Shown here: positions 44,112-53,783 of the stretch, piece by piece
Layout: every line of letters begins with the position of its first letter
Numbering within the stretch: position 1 is the stretch's first letter
Origin: Cryomorpha sp963748925
Lineage (GTDB): Bacteria; Bacteroidota; Bacteroidia; Flavobacteriales_D; Cryomorphaceae
Direction of reading: 5' to 3'
Length of the DNA: 64,000 nt
Assembly: GCA_963748925.1 (NCBI GenBank)
Contig: CAVVKG010000001.1
Span: forward strand, 248,001 to 312,000
Program-made: the position numbers and the translations under genes
The notes under the pieces: model-generated
Seen by the model: the letters and a program-made list of their open reading frames with translations, nothing else
Told to the model about the DNA's origin: nothing
Databases searched by the model: none

Positions 44112-46061
44112 ATGCGATTCTACGGTTTTTTAATTTTTCTTTCATTCTTTCTAGCATCAGTTTCACTTTTAGCTCAGGATGACGAGTGGACCAATGAGCG
44201 CATAGCTAAAATGGAGTCTTCGCGTTTCAAATCCACTAAGTTTTCCCAACAAAAATCAGGAAACGGATCGAGCTATGACTGGAAATATGCCGAATGTTAC
44301 TGGCAAATAAATCCGCAGCAGAAATACATCACAGGAAGGATTGTCCACACGATAGATTTACTTCAAGCAACTGACACATTATTCTTTGATCTTAGTAATG
44401 CACTTACCGTCAATGATGTAAGCCAGAACGGGAGTAGCCTGGAATATCTTTTCACAGATCCATTAACTCTTGCGGTGGTCTTTCCCGAGGTAATGCCTGT
44501 AGGCGAACTAACACTTGAAATTAACTACGAGGGAATTCCCGAAACCAATGGCTTGCTTTCTTTCACTCAAGGTTTTCATGGGCCTATCCCTGCACCAGAG
44601 ATTTATACGCTTTCGGAGCCTTATGGAGCGCGGGACTGGTGGCCATGTAAGCAAACTTTGGTAGATAAACTCGATAGTGTTTTTGTAGAGATAACTGTGC
44701 CTTTAGGTCAAAAAGCGGGTAGCAATGGCATTCTCTTGTATCAAACCGACAACGGTGATGGAACTGAATCTTTTGGCTGGAAACACCGCTACCCGATACC
44801 GGCATATCTTATTTCTCTGGCGGTAACAAATTATGCCGAGTTTTCTCAAATAATACCATTTGAAGGAGAGGAAATTAATGTCTTAAATTACGTTTATCCG
44901 GAGCTTTTAGAAGACAACGTGAACAGGAGTGAAGAGCTGCCCGGACTTATGCAATTGTATTCAGAAAAATTTGGAATTTATCCTTACCACGACGAAAAGT
45001 ACGGTCACTGCCAGGCATCAATTCCCGGTGGGATGGAACATTCTACCATGAGCACCATGGCTAATCTTGCTTTCGCGTTGATGGCTCATGAGCTGGGTCA
45101 TCAGTGGTTTGGGAATAAGGTTACATGCGGAAGCTGGCAGGATATATGGCTTAACGAGGGTTTTGCGTCTTACCTTACCGGAATGGCTTATGAAAACTTT
45201 CGGCCACCAAGTGTTTGGACATCATGGAAAACTGGACTTCAAGGCAGTGTGAAGAGTCTTCCTGGCGGTTCAATTTTCGTAAATGACACCACTCAGCGCG
45301 ATGAGATTTTCAGTGGTCGGCTCTCCTATAATAAAGGAGCGTATGTTTTGCATATGCTTCGGCTTGTAATGGGCGATGATGGTTTTTTTACAGCTTGTAG
45401 AAATTACCTTCATGATCCCGAGTTGGAATTTGGATTTGCCTACACCACCGATTTTATTGGGCACGCTGAAGCTGTTTATCAAAATAGTTTGACTGAATTT
45501 TTTGATGACTGGTATTACGGTGAAGGGTATCCTACTTATTATTTGGAATGGAGTCCATCAAATCGTGGTGTAGCCTTTACTTTACAACAAAGTACATCTC
45601 ATCCTTCAGTAGATTTCTATGAAATGCCGGTTCCGATTAAATTTCTTGGTGATTCAAGAGATACTATTATTCAGGTAAAACACAATTTTTCCGGAGAGCA
45701 GTTTTATGTAGAGCCCGGATTTGAAGTTATTGAAGTACAATTTGATCCTGAGATGTGGATTCTGGCAGATAACGAAATAACATTCAGTCCCAATTCTGAT
45801 ATTGACTTGAACTCCATTCACATACAGCCTAACCCCGCTACAACCACCATCTGGGTTTCTATTCGAAATCCGGCGTTCAACGCAGAGAGAATTGATGTAT
45901 TTAATGCCGAAGGCAAACTGGTTTACAACCTAACCCCTCAAGGAGGAATTCGAGGAAGTTTCGAGCTGAGCGTGGCAGGTTTTGCCCCTGGAGTTTACTC
46001 GTTGCGATTATCAAATTCGAGTTCAGCCAGATCTGAATCTTTTGTGATCGTAAGAAGATAA
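44112..46061 (+). CDS. T9SS-exported M1-family metallopeptidase (aminopeptidase)
   Basis: 649 residues. A signal peptide (1-21, ending SLLAQ) is followed by the M1 N-terminal beta domain and the gluzincin core: HELGH at 326-330 and the third zinc ligand Glu349 in LNEGFA. The substrate-binding exopeptidase motif appears as GGMEH (306-310) in place of the classical GAMEN, as in many Bacteroidota members. The last ~75 residues are a T9SS sorting tail (IHIQPNPATTTIWV to SESFVIVRR). It probably degrades peptides outside the cell or on its surface. Confidence 0.95.
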   Translation: MRFYGFLIFLSFFLASVSLLAQDDEWTNERIAKMESSRFKSTKFSQQKSGNGSSYDWKYAECYWQINPQQKYITGRIVHTIDLLQATDTLFFDLSNALTVNDVSQNGSSLEYLFTDPLTLAVVFPEVMPVGELTLEINYEGIPETNGLLSFTQGFHGPIPAPEIYTLSEPYGARDWWPCKQTLVDKLDSVFVEITVPLGQKAGSNGILLYQTDNGDGTESFGWKHRYPIPAYLISLAVTNYAEFSQIIPFEGEEINVLNYVYPELLEDNVNRSEELPGLMQLYSEKFGIYPYHDEKYGHCQASIPGGMEHSTMSTMANLAFALMAHELGHQWFGNKVTCGSWQDIWLNEGFASYLTGMAYENFRPPSVWTSWKTGLQGSVKSLPGGSIFVNDTTQRDEIFSGRLSYNKGAYVLHMLRLVMGDDGFFTACRNYLHDPELEFGFAYTTDFIGHAEAVYQNSLTEFFDDWYYGEGYPTYYLEWSPSNRGVAFTLQQSTSHPSVDFYEMPVPIKFLGDSRDTIIQVKHNFSGEQFYVEPGFEVIEVQFDPEMWILADNEITFSPNSDIDLNSIHIQPNPATTTIWVSIRNPAFNAERIDVFNAEGKLVYNLTPQGGIRGSFELSVAGFAPGVYSLRLSNSSSARSESFVIVRR

Positions 46062-46202
46062 AATCGCACGTTTGCCATCATTCTTGCTGAGATTTGTATT
46101 TTCGCGTATGGACTATTTTATTGCACCTCCCGGTATTTTTCCAATGCCCTATCTGAACATTAGCATAAGAGTTATCAAGCTGATAAAAATCGGGGAGGAC
46201 AT

Positions 46203-47639
46203 ATGCATTGGATAGATATCACCATTTTTGTTGTGTATATGATTGCCATGCTCGGGGTGGGTTTTTTCTTTATGAAATCCAATTCGAGTAAAGAGGATTA
46301 CTACCTGGCAGGCCGGAATATGGGTCCATGGCACATTGGTTTTTCTGTAGTTGCCACTGATGTAGGAGGAGGATTCTCAATTGGCCTCGGCGGTTTAGGT
46401 TTTGTGATGGGTCTGAGCGGCTCATGGATGCTTTTTACCGGTTTGGTAGGAGCATGGTTAGCCACCGTTTTTCTTATTCCTAAAGTTTTTGACCTGGGCA
46501 GAAAGGTGAATCTCTTCACATTTCCACAAATATTCGAGCAGATATTCAATAAAAAAGTAGCACTAATAGCAGCCGGTATCTCTGCAATAGGATATCTGGG
46601 TTTTACAGCTTCGCAAATGTTGGCGGGAGCTAAACTGGCTCATGCCACATTTCCATCGGTATCACTTAATAATGCCCTTATAATTATGGGTGTTATCGCA
46701 GTGGTTTATACGGTGATGGGTGGTTTGAAAGCAGTTATTTATACGGATACTGTTCAATGGATTATACTCTTGTCGGGGTTAATATTTATAGGTTTACCCA
46801 TGGGATATTATGCAATCGGAGGTTGGGAAGGAATTCGAGCATCGGTATCGCCTGAAATGCTTTCGCTCACAAATCTTACCTGGCAAGATATGGTGAATTG
46901 GGGTGTGACGATTATTCCCATCTGGTTTATTGGGATGACGCTTTATCAGCGAATATATGCCTCGCGTAATGTGAAACAAGCACGTAAAGCCTGGTACATA
47001 GCAGGAGTTTTTGAGTGGCCCGTGATGGCGTTTATGGGCGTTCTGCTCGGTCTATTCGCTCGCGTGGCTGCCGATCAGGGTATGTTTACTGATGTAGGAT
47101 ACGCTACAGCTACAGCGATGGATCCGGAGATAGGATTGCCTCTTTTGTTGCGTACAATTTTGCCAATCGGATTAATGGGGCTGATGATGTCGGCCTACTT
47201 CAGCGCCATACTTTCTACCGCGGATAGCTGCCTGATGGCCTGCTCGGGAAATGTGGTGACTGACTTGCTTTACACCTCAAAGTACTTTAGAAATAAGGAT
47301 GAAATGAAGCTCAGCCAACTGGCAACGCTTGCCATTGGAGCAGCAGCTCTTTTGATTGCCTTATTTATGGAGAATGTGCTCGAACTTATGCTGCATTCCT
47401 ACGCTTTTATGGTTTCAGGTCTTTTTCTGCCCGTTTTGTACGGGCTTTATTCTAAACGCCGATCAGCCTCGGCCGCCATTGCATCAATGCTTGCAGGTGG
47501 TGGGGTAACTCTTTCACTTACAATTCTAAAAACTAACCTACCCTTCGGACTCGATCCAATTATATTTGGATTGTTTGCGGCTCTGGTGGTATTAATTGTA
47601 GTTGATAAGTCTAAAGCTGCCTTAGCAACTTCAAGCTAA
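46203..47639 (+). CDS. Sodium:solute symporter (SSS family)
   Basis: 478 residues with about 13 membrane helices. Family features are SSKEDYYLAGRNMGPWHIGF after TM1, the long GxGG-rich TM2 region, YTVMGGLKAVIYTDTVQW, and the sodium-site region SAYFSAILSTADSCLMACSGN. The ATG is preceded by a good AGGA-containing ribosome site (GGGGAGGACAT). It imports an organic solute with Na+; the substrate is not predictable. A location next to an exported aminopeptidase could suggest amino acid uptake, but that is only suggestive. Confidence 0.93.
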   Translation: MHWIDITIFVVYMIAMLGVGFFFMKSNSSKEDYYLAGRNMGPWHIGFSVVATDVGGGFSIGLGGLGFVMGLSGSWMLFTGLVGAWLATVFLIPKVFDLGRKVNLFTFPQIFEQIFNKKVALIAAGISAIGYLGFTASQMLAGAKLAHATFPSVSLNNALIIMGVIAVVYTVMGGLKAVIYTDTVQWIILLSGLIFIGLPMGYYAIGGWEGIRASVSPEMLSLTNLTWQDMVNWGVTIIPIWFIGMTLYQRIYASRNVKQARKAWYIAGVFEWPVMAFMGVLLGLFARVAADQGMFTDVGYATATAMDPEIGLPLLLRTILPIGLMGLMMSAYFSAILSTADSCLMACSGNVVTDLLYTSKYFRNKDEMKLSQLATLAIGAAALLIALFMENVLELMLHSYAFMVSGLFLPVLYGLYSKRRSASAAIASMLAGGGVTLSLTILKTNLPFGLDPIIFGLFAALVVLIVVDKSKAALATSS

Positions 47640-47774
47640 TTGCTGCCATACGGTTGAATACATGTTGAATAAAGCGTTTCTGTTAATTGAATTACTATTC
47701 GCTTCAATCGCTTTATTTGTTTACAGAATCACGCAACTAAAGTTTATCAGATAAGCTCCGATAAAAGTGAAGTT

Positions 47775-49373
47775 TTACTTTTTCTGTTTTAACTTCACCT
47801 TCGAAGGATCAATTTTCGATACAGAATTCAAAATACCATCAAACAATCCTTCTATCCACTGTGCAGCAAAACCTTTATAAAGCGTTCTATCCTTAGATAT
47901 TTCACCCCGTCGGAATTTATCGCTGTTTGGGTTTTCTTTCCAGAAAAGAACACCGCGTGCAATATCGGCAACAGCATTTAATAGCCATTTCTTTTCGCCA
48001 GTATCCTTATCTACGGCGGTAATATTTAAATTATTGTAATAGAAATCAACGTATCCGCGTTCTGAATATTTATTACCGGTCATAAAAACTTCCAACTTAC
48101 TGGCGTAACCCTCTTCAATTCTAATTCCAGCAACGCTCTGAAGGAAATCGCTCATAAAAGAAAGATTGGCGTCTTCAGCGCTTGCCCTTAATTCGAATGG
48201 ATCATTCTCACCATATTCATAAGTCAAATCCAAGCTTAATTTCGTCTCACCCATAAACTTTGAGTTAGCTTTGAAAGTAAACAGCTTTCCTGAAATTGTA
48301 TCTATATTTTGTAATCCAGCAAGTGAACCATCGATATTGGTAAAAAACAGCTCAGAAGGAGTGTCGTTTTCATAGACTCCAATAAATGAGAAAGAACTGT
48401 TTTTAACGTTAATCGAATCTACCCGAATGGGTAGGGGAATGGAAGCAAATGCACTTTGCGGAAGCTTCGTAACTCTGTCTGGCCACGGATACCGATTGTC
48501 TTTATGAATTTCTATAAACAAGCTATCAAGCGTTACGTCTGAAATTACTAATAAACTGTCCTTAAAGTTTTTTGGGCGACTTACCGTTATAAGCGGTGTT
48601 TTCACGGTAAACCGCGATTTTCTCCAGCCAAACTCCTTTGGGAATTGAGATTTTGACAAGTTCGGAGTTAATGCGAAATTTTTGATTGAAATGTCGCTGT
48701 CCCACTCTGTTAAATCAATGCTCTCCACATCAATTACATAAACAGAATCAGCAAACTGATAACGCGTGCTACTGAGAAGAACTTCAGACTCGGCCCATAG
48801 TTTATCAATATTTTTCAACTTACCGACAAACTCAATTTCTTTAAGAACAAAGTCAAAAGCAGAAGTAAGCCTTTCGGGCCCTTCCGGGTCATAATCCAAA
48901 TTTCCCCTCTTGCACTTAATACCACCTATTGAGATCTTTAAACTATCTGATTTTTCATTTTTATCACCTACATTCCTGGTATTAGTTGAATCTGATTTAA
49001 AATCTGAAAACTCGAATCGCCTTACATCGATTTTTGGATCGAGTAAGCTAATTGAGTCAACACCGAAACCCTTACCTAAAAGGAAGGCAATCCCACGAAA
49101 ACCTTCAAACTCAACATTTCCAGCAGTAAAAATCCAATCTTTATCTTTTCCGCCACTTTTGGAAAAACTCAATTTTTCAATGCTCAGCTCATTTGAAATC
49201 AAACTAACTGATAAATCTTCAAAATCAATATCATAGTCATAGCCCAATTGTAGCTCAACTTTGTTTTTCAGCACGTGCGTAAGCTTATTGTCTAAATATG
49301 ATTCCAGACCAATTAAGCCGGCTACTAGTAAGGCAAGGAATAGAACAATGCCGAGGATGATTTTGGTTTTCAT
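47775..49373 (-). CDS. AsmA/DUF748-like membrane-anchored protein
   Basis: 532 residues with an N-terminal membrane helix (IILGIVLFLALLVAGLIGL) and a long periplasmic beta-rich body. It shares the architecture of the 17941 protein: a helix, then repeated segments placing IDVRRFEF, ISIGGIKCKRGNLDY and VDSINVKNSSFSFIG strands as in the AsmA-like/DUF748 group. The C-terminus is basic (PSKVKLKQKK), as in the 17941 protein. The family is linked to lipid transfer and outer-membrane upkeep; a specific role is not known. It converges with the symporter gene. Confidence 0.68.
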   Translation of the reverse strand: MKTKIILGIVLFLALLVAGLIGLESYLDNKLTHVLKNKVELQLGYDYDIDFEDLSVSLISNELSIEKLSFSKSGGKDKDWIFTAGNVEFEGFRGIAFLLGKGFGVDSISLLDPKIDVRRFEFSDFKSDSTNTRNVGDKNEKSDSLKISIGGIKCKRGNLDYDPEGPERLTSAFDFVLKEIEFVGKLKNIDKLWAESEVLLSSTRYQFADSVYVIDVESIDLTEWDSDISIKNFALTPNLSKSQFPKEFGWRKSRFTVKTPLITVSRPKNFKDSLLVISDVTLDSLFIEIHKDNRYPWPDRVTKLPQSAFASIPLPIRVDSINVKNSSFSFIGVYENDTPSELFFTNIDGSLAGLQNIDTISGKLFTFKANSKFMGETKLSLDLTYEYGENDPFELRASAEDANLSFMSDFLQSVAGIRIEEGYASKLEVFMTGNKYSERGYVDFYYNNLNITAVDKDTGEKKWLLNAVADIARGVLFWKENPNSDKFRRGEISKDRTLYKGFAAQWIEGLFDGILNSVSKIDPSKVKLKQKK

Positions 49374-49492
49374 AAAGTATGGAAAAGTATGTAAATTCTT
49401 TAATTCAAATGCAAAATGCAGAGATTATTATTTTGAGTGAATCTCTGTTAACTAAATGTGAGACCTTAACAGCCAATTAGCTGTAAATAGTT

Positions 49493-49500
49493 TATCTTTG
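49493..49500 (+). promoter_or_regulatory. Probable -7 box of the desaturase gene
   Basis: TATCTTTG fits TAnnTTTG and lies 86 bases before the desaturase ATG. A 26-codon frame starts 5 bases after the box and ends directly at the desaturase start. Confidence 0.5.
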
Positions 49501-49586
49501 TAAAAATGATGATAACGTCTCAGCTAAAGTTTACGATCATTCTAAACAAGAGTCTGCTGGGAATGTTGTACATGAAAATACATTAA

Positions 49587-50678
49587 ATGGAGGTTACCCC
49601 AAAACGATATAAGTTTTCAAACCATCTTGATGCAGATTTCTTTAGCACCTTGCGTCAGCGAGTAAACGACTATTTCACCCAAAATAATATTGCCAAACAC
49701 GGAGACCATAAAATTGTTATTAAAACGATTTTTATGTTTTTACTCTATATTATTCCTTACGTTTTTATAGTAGGAGGGTGGATTACTAATCCTTTTTTAT
49801 TCGTCGGCTTGTGGCTTATAATGGGCCTTGGCGGAGCCGGGATTGGTGTAAATGTTATGCATGATGCGAACCACGGAGCCTGGTCTAAAAGTAAGTTTTG
49901 GAACAATGTAATGGGCAAAAGTGTAAATCTTATAGGTGGTAATGCACGCACCTGGCGATTGCAACACAATGTTTTGCACCATGCTTACACCAATGTGGAT
50001 GGAATGGATCACGATTTGGATGGTCCTGTTTTCCTTCGTTTTTCCCCTTCTCAGAAAAGAAAGGGCTATCACCGCTTTCAACATATTTATGCGTGGTTTT
50101 TCTATGGGCTTCAAACTTTTGCAAGAACTCTGGCTACAGATTTCACGAATGCCAAATTATTCCGCGATCGTGGTCTGATTCGAAAACCAAAGGAGTATAG
50201 AGATATACTTCTCAACATAGCTTACGGAAAGATAATTTACTTCTTTTATATTCTTGCTATACCTCTAGTTTTTTCACCTGCCCCCTGGTGGCTTATTTTG
50301 GTTGGTTTCGCTACAATGCACTATGTGTTGGGGCTTGTGCTGGCCTTGATTTTTCAAAGTGCACACGTTATGCCAGAGTGCCAATTTCCTGTGGCGAATG
50401 CCGGTGGCACAATTGAAAACAACTGGGCAGTTCACCAAATGCAAACTACAACCAATTTTTCTCCAAAAAGTAAAATCTTTTCATGGTTTGTAGGTGGATT
50501 GAATTTTCAGATAGAGCATCACTTGTTCTCCAACATCTGCCACACGCATTACGGTGAGATTTCAAAAATTGTTTCTTCTACGGCGAAGGAATTTGGTATT
50601 AAATACAACCAGCAAAAGAGTTTTGCCAGAGCAATATGGGAACACGGTAAAATGCTTAAAACATTGGGTACAGCCTAG
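49587..50678 (+). CDS. Membrane fatty acid desaturase (front-end / linoleoyl-CoA desaturase type)
   Basis: A 363-residue membrane di-iron desaturase with all three histidine boxes: HDANH (92-96), HNVLHH (127-132) and QIEHH (308-312). The Gln-containing third box is typical of front-end (delta-5/6-like) desaturases. No cytochrome b5 domain is fused, so an external electron donor is needed. Four or so membrane helices flank the boxes. It would introduce double bases into acyl chains, adjusting membrane fluidity, perhaps for cold adaptation; regiospecificity cannot be read from sequence. A terminator follows. Confidence 0.94.
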   Translation: MEVTPKRYKFSNHLDADFFSTLRQRVNDYFTQNNIAKHGDHKIVIKTIFMFLLYIIPYVFIVGGWITNPFLFVGLWLIMGLGGAGIGVNVMHDANHGAWSKSKFWNNVMGKSVNLIGGNARTWRLQHNVLHHAYTNVDGMDHDLDGPVFLRFSPSQKRKGYHRFQHIYAWFFYGLQTFARTLATDFTNAKLFRDRGLIRKPKEYRDILLNIAYGKIIYFFYILAIPLVFSPAPWWLILVGFATMHYVLGLVLALIFQSAHVMPECQFPVANAGGTIENNWAVHQMQTTTNFSPKSKIFSWFVGGLNFQIEHHLFSNICHTHYGEISKIVSSTAKEFGIKYNQQKSFARAIWEHGKMLKTLGTA

Positions 50679-50704
50679 TTCTGAACTCTCTAAATGAAAC
50701 TATT

Positions 50705-50733
50705 AAAAAGCCGCAATTTTTGCGGCTTTTTTA
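50705..50733 (+). terminator. Rho-independent terminator after the desaturase
   Basis: AAAAAGCCGCAA pairs with TTGCGGCTTTTT and runs into a T tract, 27 bases after the stop codon. It is symmetrical enough to work in both directions. Confidence 0.9.
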
Positions 50734-50929
50734 TTTGTTTATTAGAACAGTTTGGAGTTAGTTTTTTATTTAACTAGAGATCTGTAATGGATTGATGAGC
50801 GTTAAATACAGGATGTTTTGAGATACCCAACTTTGTTCGTTTCGATATTTGCCAGCTACGACTGAAAAACGTCCATCTTAAAGGAGGCTTTCTTAAAATA
50901 GCATATAATGTTTGCGAATGCGTTTTCAA

Positions 50930-53548
50930 TTAGGGTGTTAATGGAGCTGTTACTCCCATAAATCCGAAGCCTCCATTCAATATTGAAATATCGGCTACGT
51001 TAATTGTACCGTTGCAATTGTAATCTGCCAGCGGATCGTAATTTGAATCACCAGAGGATGAACCGAAAGCTATACTCATTAATGAAAGGTCAATAACATT
51101 AACTGTATTGTTTCCATTTAAATCACCTGGAACCTGTGCTCCAAAGAATACCGAAGTTTCCGGAGTGTTGAGAGTCACAAATGCAACTCCTGAACTGATA
51201 TAGCCATCTAATTTGAGAATAAAGTCAAAATTGCCAAACTGGTTAAATGGAGCTGTGAAATTTCCGTCTGCATTTACAACCACATTATAGCTACCTGCCA
51301 AACTCGTTGTGCCGGCATGATAAACATTGAGACTCCCGCTACGAGATCCACATGAAGAATTCCAGCTTACACTACCAAGAACTGTAGATGAAATAGTTCC
51401 TTGACATCCACAGTCTTCTTGTATTACGTCATTTGTCGTTTGTGGGTTTCCGTCATCACAAGGTTCACCTATGAACCCGCCCAAATCAACACAAAAATCA
51501 TTGAGGCCAGTGGCACATAATGCAAAAGTTCCAGGACTTCCTACAAATGAATTTGTTGATACTGTAAGCGTATATTCTGTATTTGGATTGACTGCTACAT
51601 TAACTGAATTGATTCCAATTCCGCAGTATTGTACGTCTCCATTGCAATTTTCAACTAATTGAACAATCCAGTCAGTAATGGTGATATCATTAAAGTCGAA
51701 ATTTACAGATTGGTTAGATTCTGAATTAAATGAGAAAAATACGGTATGAGGTGAAAAATCATCGTCACATGTTTCTACACTCGTTTCTGAACCTTCATTT
51801 GAATAAATAACGGCATTATCAGGACATTCTGATTGACCATAAAGATCAATTGGAATTGCATTTGCACAAGATTGATTCTCATTTTCGCAGGTTACTTCCA
51901 GCGTAAAATCTCCTTGATTGGAAAACCAGTCGTAGGTTCGAATTAGTACAGTCTTAGCTGTTTCCACAGAAAATTCAATTGTTTCGGGAATATTGGATCC
52001 AAGTCCGTTATCAGCACAGGCTAATTCTGTCAATGTTCCATCGCATTCTCCAATATATGCGGCAATAACTGCGTCGTAATTTGTACCGTTGATGGTTGCA
52101 GTATAGTTAATATTAGGCAGTGCTTCGAGTGCGTAAAATATATCGGCTGGGGTTCCATCGGTGCAACTCGGTAATGGGATGCCGCTTTCGGTGGCACCTA
52201 CGGTAGTGCCACTTACTGGAGTGCCGCATACAACAGGAAGCGCATTTTCACAAGCGCTATTTAGAGGTAAACAATCGAGAGAAATAGTAAATGTGCCAGA
52301 AGAGTTCACAAAATCGTAAGTCCGAATTAAAATAGGTTGAGCAGTTGTTACCGAAAATTCGATCACGGCACTTGATTCTGGATCCATAGCCTTAGCGCAC
52401 GCAATTTCAACTAAATTGTCTCCACATAAACCGTCAAAGCCTGCATAGGCAACAAGGAGTCCTGACCAATAAGCCACAGGAGTAGAAGTAATTTCATAAA
52501 TCTGGCCTGGTTGCGCATAAATTTTGTAGAATACATCTTGTGAGACCGCGCTGGCTGAAAGATCACAGATTGGAGGTTCTATACCGCTTGCTGTAGACTC
52601 GTTCATCTTTCCTATTAGCGCCTCTCCACAGTTAATTGTAGCGGCAGCTGAACACGAACTGTTGTTCGAAACGGATATTAGCCCAATGTTAAAGTTTCCG
52701 CCGGATGGTTGGTAATCATATGTTTGAATTAATACAACTTGTGGTTCTTCTACCGAAAATGTAATGATCTCTTCGATACCATCTGAAATCCCATTGTCCG
52801 CGCAGGCGATTTGATTCAAACTACCGCTACATGTACCGGTATATGCCGCCAGGACCCCATCATAATTAGAGCCATATACTCTTACCGTGTAATCGAGTCC
52901 GGGACTTGCATTTATCTTATAAAAAACATCGTTCATTGAACCAAAAGAACAATTTGGATTGGGGGTGCCGCTCGAAGTTGCCCCAATTGTTGAACCACTA
53001 ATGGCAGTGCGTGTTGTTGCTGTTGGATGAGCGAGAATTTCGATCGCATTGCTACAAAAATCGTTACCCGTGGTCTCACATTGAAGCCCTATTCCAAATA
53101 AACCTCCATCAGAATTATAGTCGTAAGTACGCACAAGAACAGTTTGAGTGAAGGTGACCGATACTGTGATTACTTCTGCAATATTGTCATCTAAACCATT
53201 ATCTGCACAGGCAATTTCTGTTGGACTATCGCAACCGCCGGTGTAAGCCAGAAGAACACCATCATAATTTTCACCGTTAACAGTGATTGTGTAGATATAA
53301 TCTGGGAAAGCAGTGAATGAAAAAAATTTGTCTTCAAGGCTTCCTAATGTGAAACAAGAAGGGTCGGGAAACGCTGAGACTGTTGCGCCTACGGTAGAAG
53401 AGAAATTTGTAAATCCACAGTGCAGCGGCCAAGCCTCATTACAATTATCAAAAGGTTCTTGAGCTGAAAGTGAATTAGAGCAGAATGCTGAGATGAGAAA
53501 AGCACAAAGATTAATAATTGAAATTTTAAAAGGTATAGGCGATTTCAT
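50930..53548 (-). CDS. Exported PPC-like multi-domain protein with dockerin-like C-terminus
   Basis: 872 residues, intact. A signal peptide (about 1-29, ending NSLSAQ) is followed by four ~125-residue beta domains, each with CxNAxPIxC-like openings, (D/K)-(I/V)-FY/F-(K/A)-I/L and an AYTG-C-x-E-I-ACADNG block. A fifth, different PPC-like domain, a Cys-rich unit (GEPCDDGNPQTTNDVIQEDC) and a beta domain come next. The end is a dockerin-like repeat pair: GDLNGNNTVNVIDLSLMSIA and DYNCNGTINVADISILNGGF. The last three elements match the C-terminus of the giant locus. No conventional T9SS tail is visible. A well-spaced promoter precedes it. Confidence 0.88.
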   Translation of the reverse strand: MKSPIPFKISIINLCAFLISAFCSNSLSAQEPFDNCNEAWPLHCGFTNFSSTVGATVSAFPDPSCFTLGSLEDKFFSFTAFPDYIYTITVNGENYDGVLLAYTGGCDSPTEIACADNGLDDNIAEVITVSVTFTQTVLVRTYDYNSDGGLFGIGLQCETTGNDFCSNAIEILAHPTATTRTAISGSTIGATSSGTPNPNCSFGSMNDVFYKINASPGLDYTVRVYGSNYDGVLAAYTGTCSGSLNQIACADNGISDGIEEIITFSVEEPQVVLIQTYDYQPSGGNFNIGLISVSNNSSCSAAATINCGEALIGKMNESTASGIEPPICDLSASAVSQDVFYKIYAQPGQIYEITSTPVAYWSGLLVAYAGFDGLCGDNLVEIACAKAMDPESSAVIEFSVTTAQPILIRTYDFVNSSGTFTISLDCLPLNSACENALPVVCGTPVSGTTVGATESGIPLPSCTDGTPADIFYALEALPNINYTATINGTNYDAVIAAYIGECDGTLTELACADNGLGSNIPETIEFSVETAKTVLIRTYDWFSNQGDFTLEVTCENENQSCANAIPIDLYGQSECPDNAVIYSNEGSETSVETCDDDFSPHTVFFSFNSESNQSVNFDFNDITITDWIVQLVENCNGDVQYCGIGINSVNVAVNPNTEYTLTVSTNSFVGSPGTFALCATGLNDFCVDLGGFIGEPCDDGNPQTTNDVIQEDCGCQGTISSTVLGSVSWNSSCGSRSGSLNVYHAGTTSLAGSYNVVVNADGNFTAPFNQFGNFDFILKLDGYISSGVAFVTLNTPETSVFFGAQVPGDLNGNNTVNVIDLSLMSIAFGSSSGDSNYDPLADYNCNGTINVADISILNGGFGFMGVTAPLTP

Positions 53549-53616
53549 TTGGAAATGGTTTAGTCACCACATTCCTTGAAAAGGATATGGAGATGGGTTA
53601 AAAAATGATTGGTGGC

Positions 53617-53648
53617 CAAATCTAACTATTTTTTAGATGAATCATCAA
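53617..53648 (-). promoter_or_regulatory. Promoter of the PPC/dockerin-like protein gene
   Basis: On the minus strand, TTG (53646-53648) is followed after 21 bases by TAGATTTG (53617-53624), a full match to the Bacteroidota -33/-7 pattern TTG-N19-21-TAnnTTTG. It implies a leader of about 60 bases before the start at 53548. Confidence 0.7.
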
Positions 53649-53731
53649 TTTTATTCGACTAAAACTGATTTAGTCGAGTTGAAACAGTATTTAGAGCATT
53701 ATGGGATTTCATCAATCCAAAAGCACGCCAC

Positions 53732-53759
53732 AAAAAAAGCCCCCAGAATTGGAGGCTTT
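53732..53759 (-). terminator. Rho-independent terminator of the prp operon
   Basis: AAAGCCCCCA (53736-53745) pairs with TGGAGGCTTT (53750-53759) with one mismatch; read leftward the hairpin is followed by a T run (53732-53738). It lies 24 bases past the prpC stop. Confidence 0.85.
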
Positions 53760-53783
53760 CTCAAAACAAAATCAACTTAACTA

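Noticed and set aside
47762..47781. A possible hairpin between the symporter and the AsmA-like gene
   Set aside because: The stem is short and AT-only and overlaps the stop codon of the leftward gene, so a terminator cannot be claimed.
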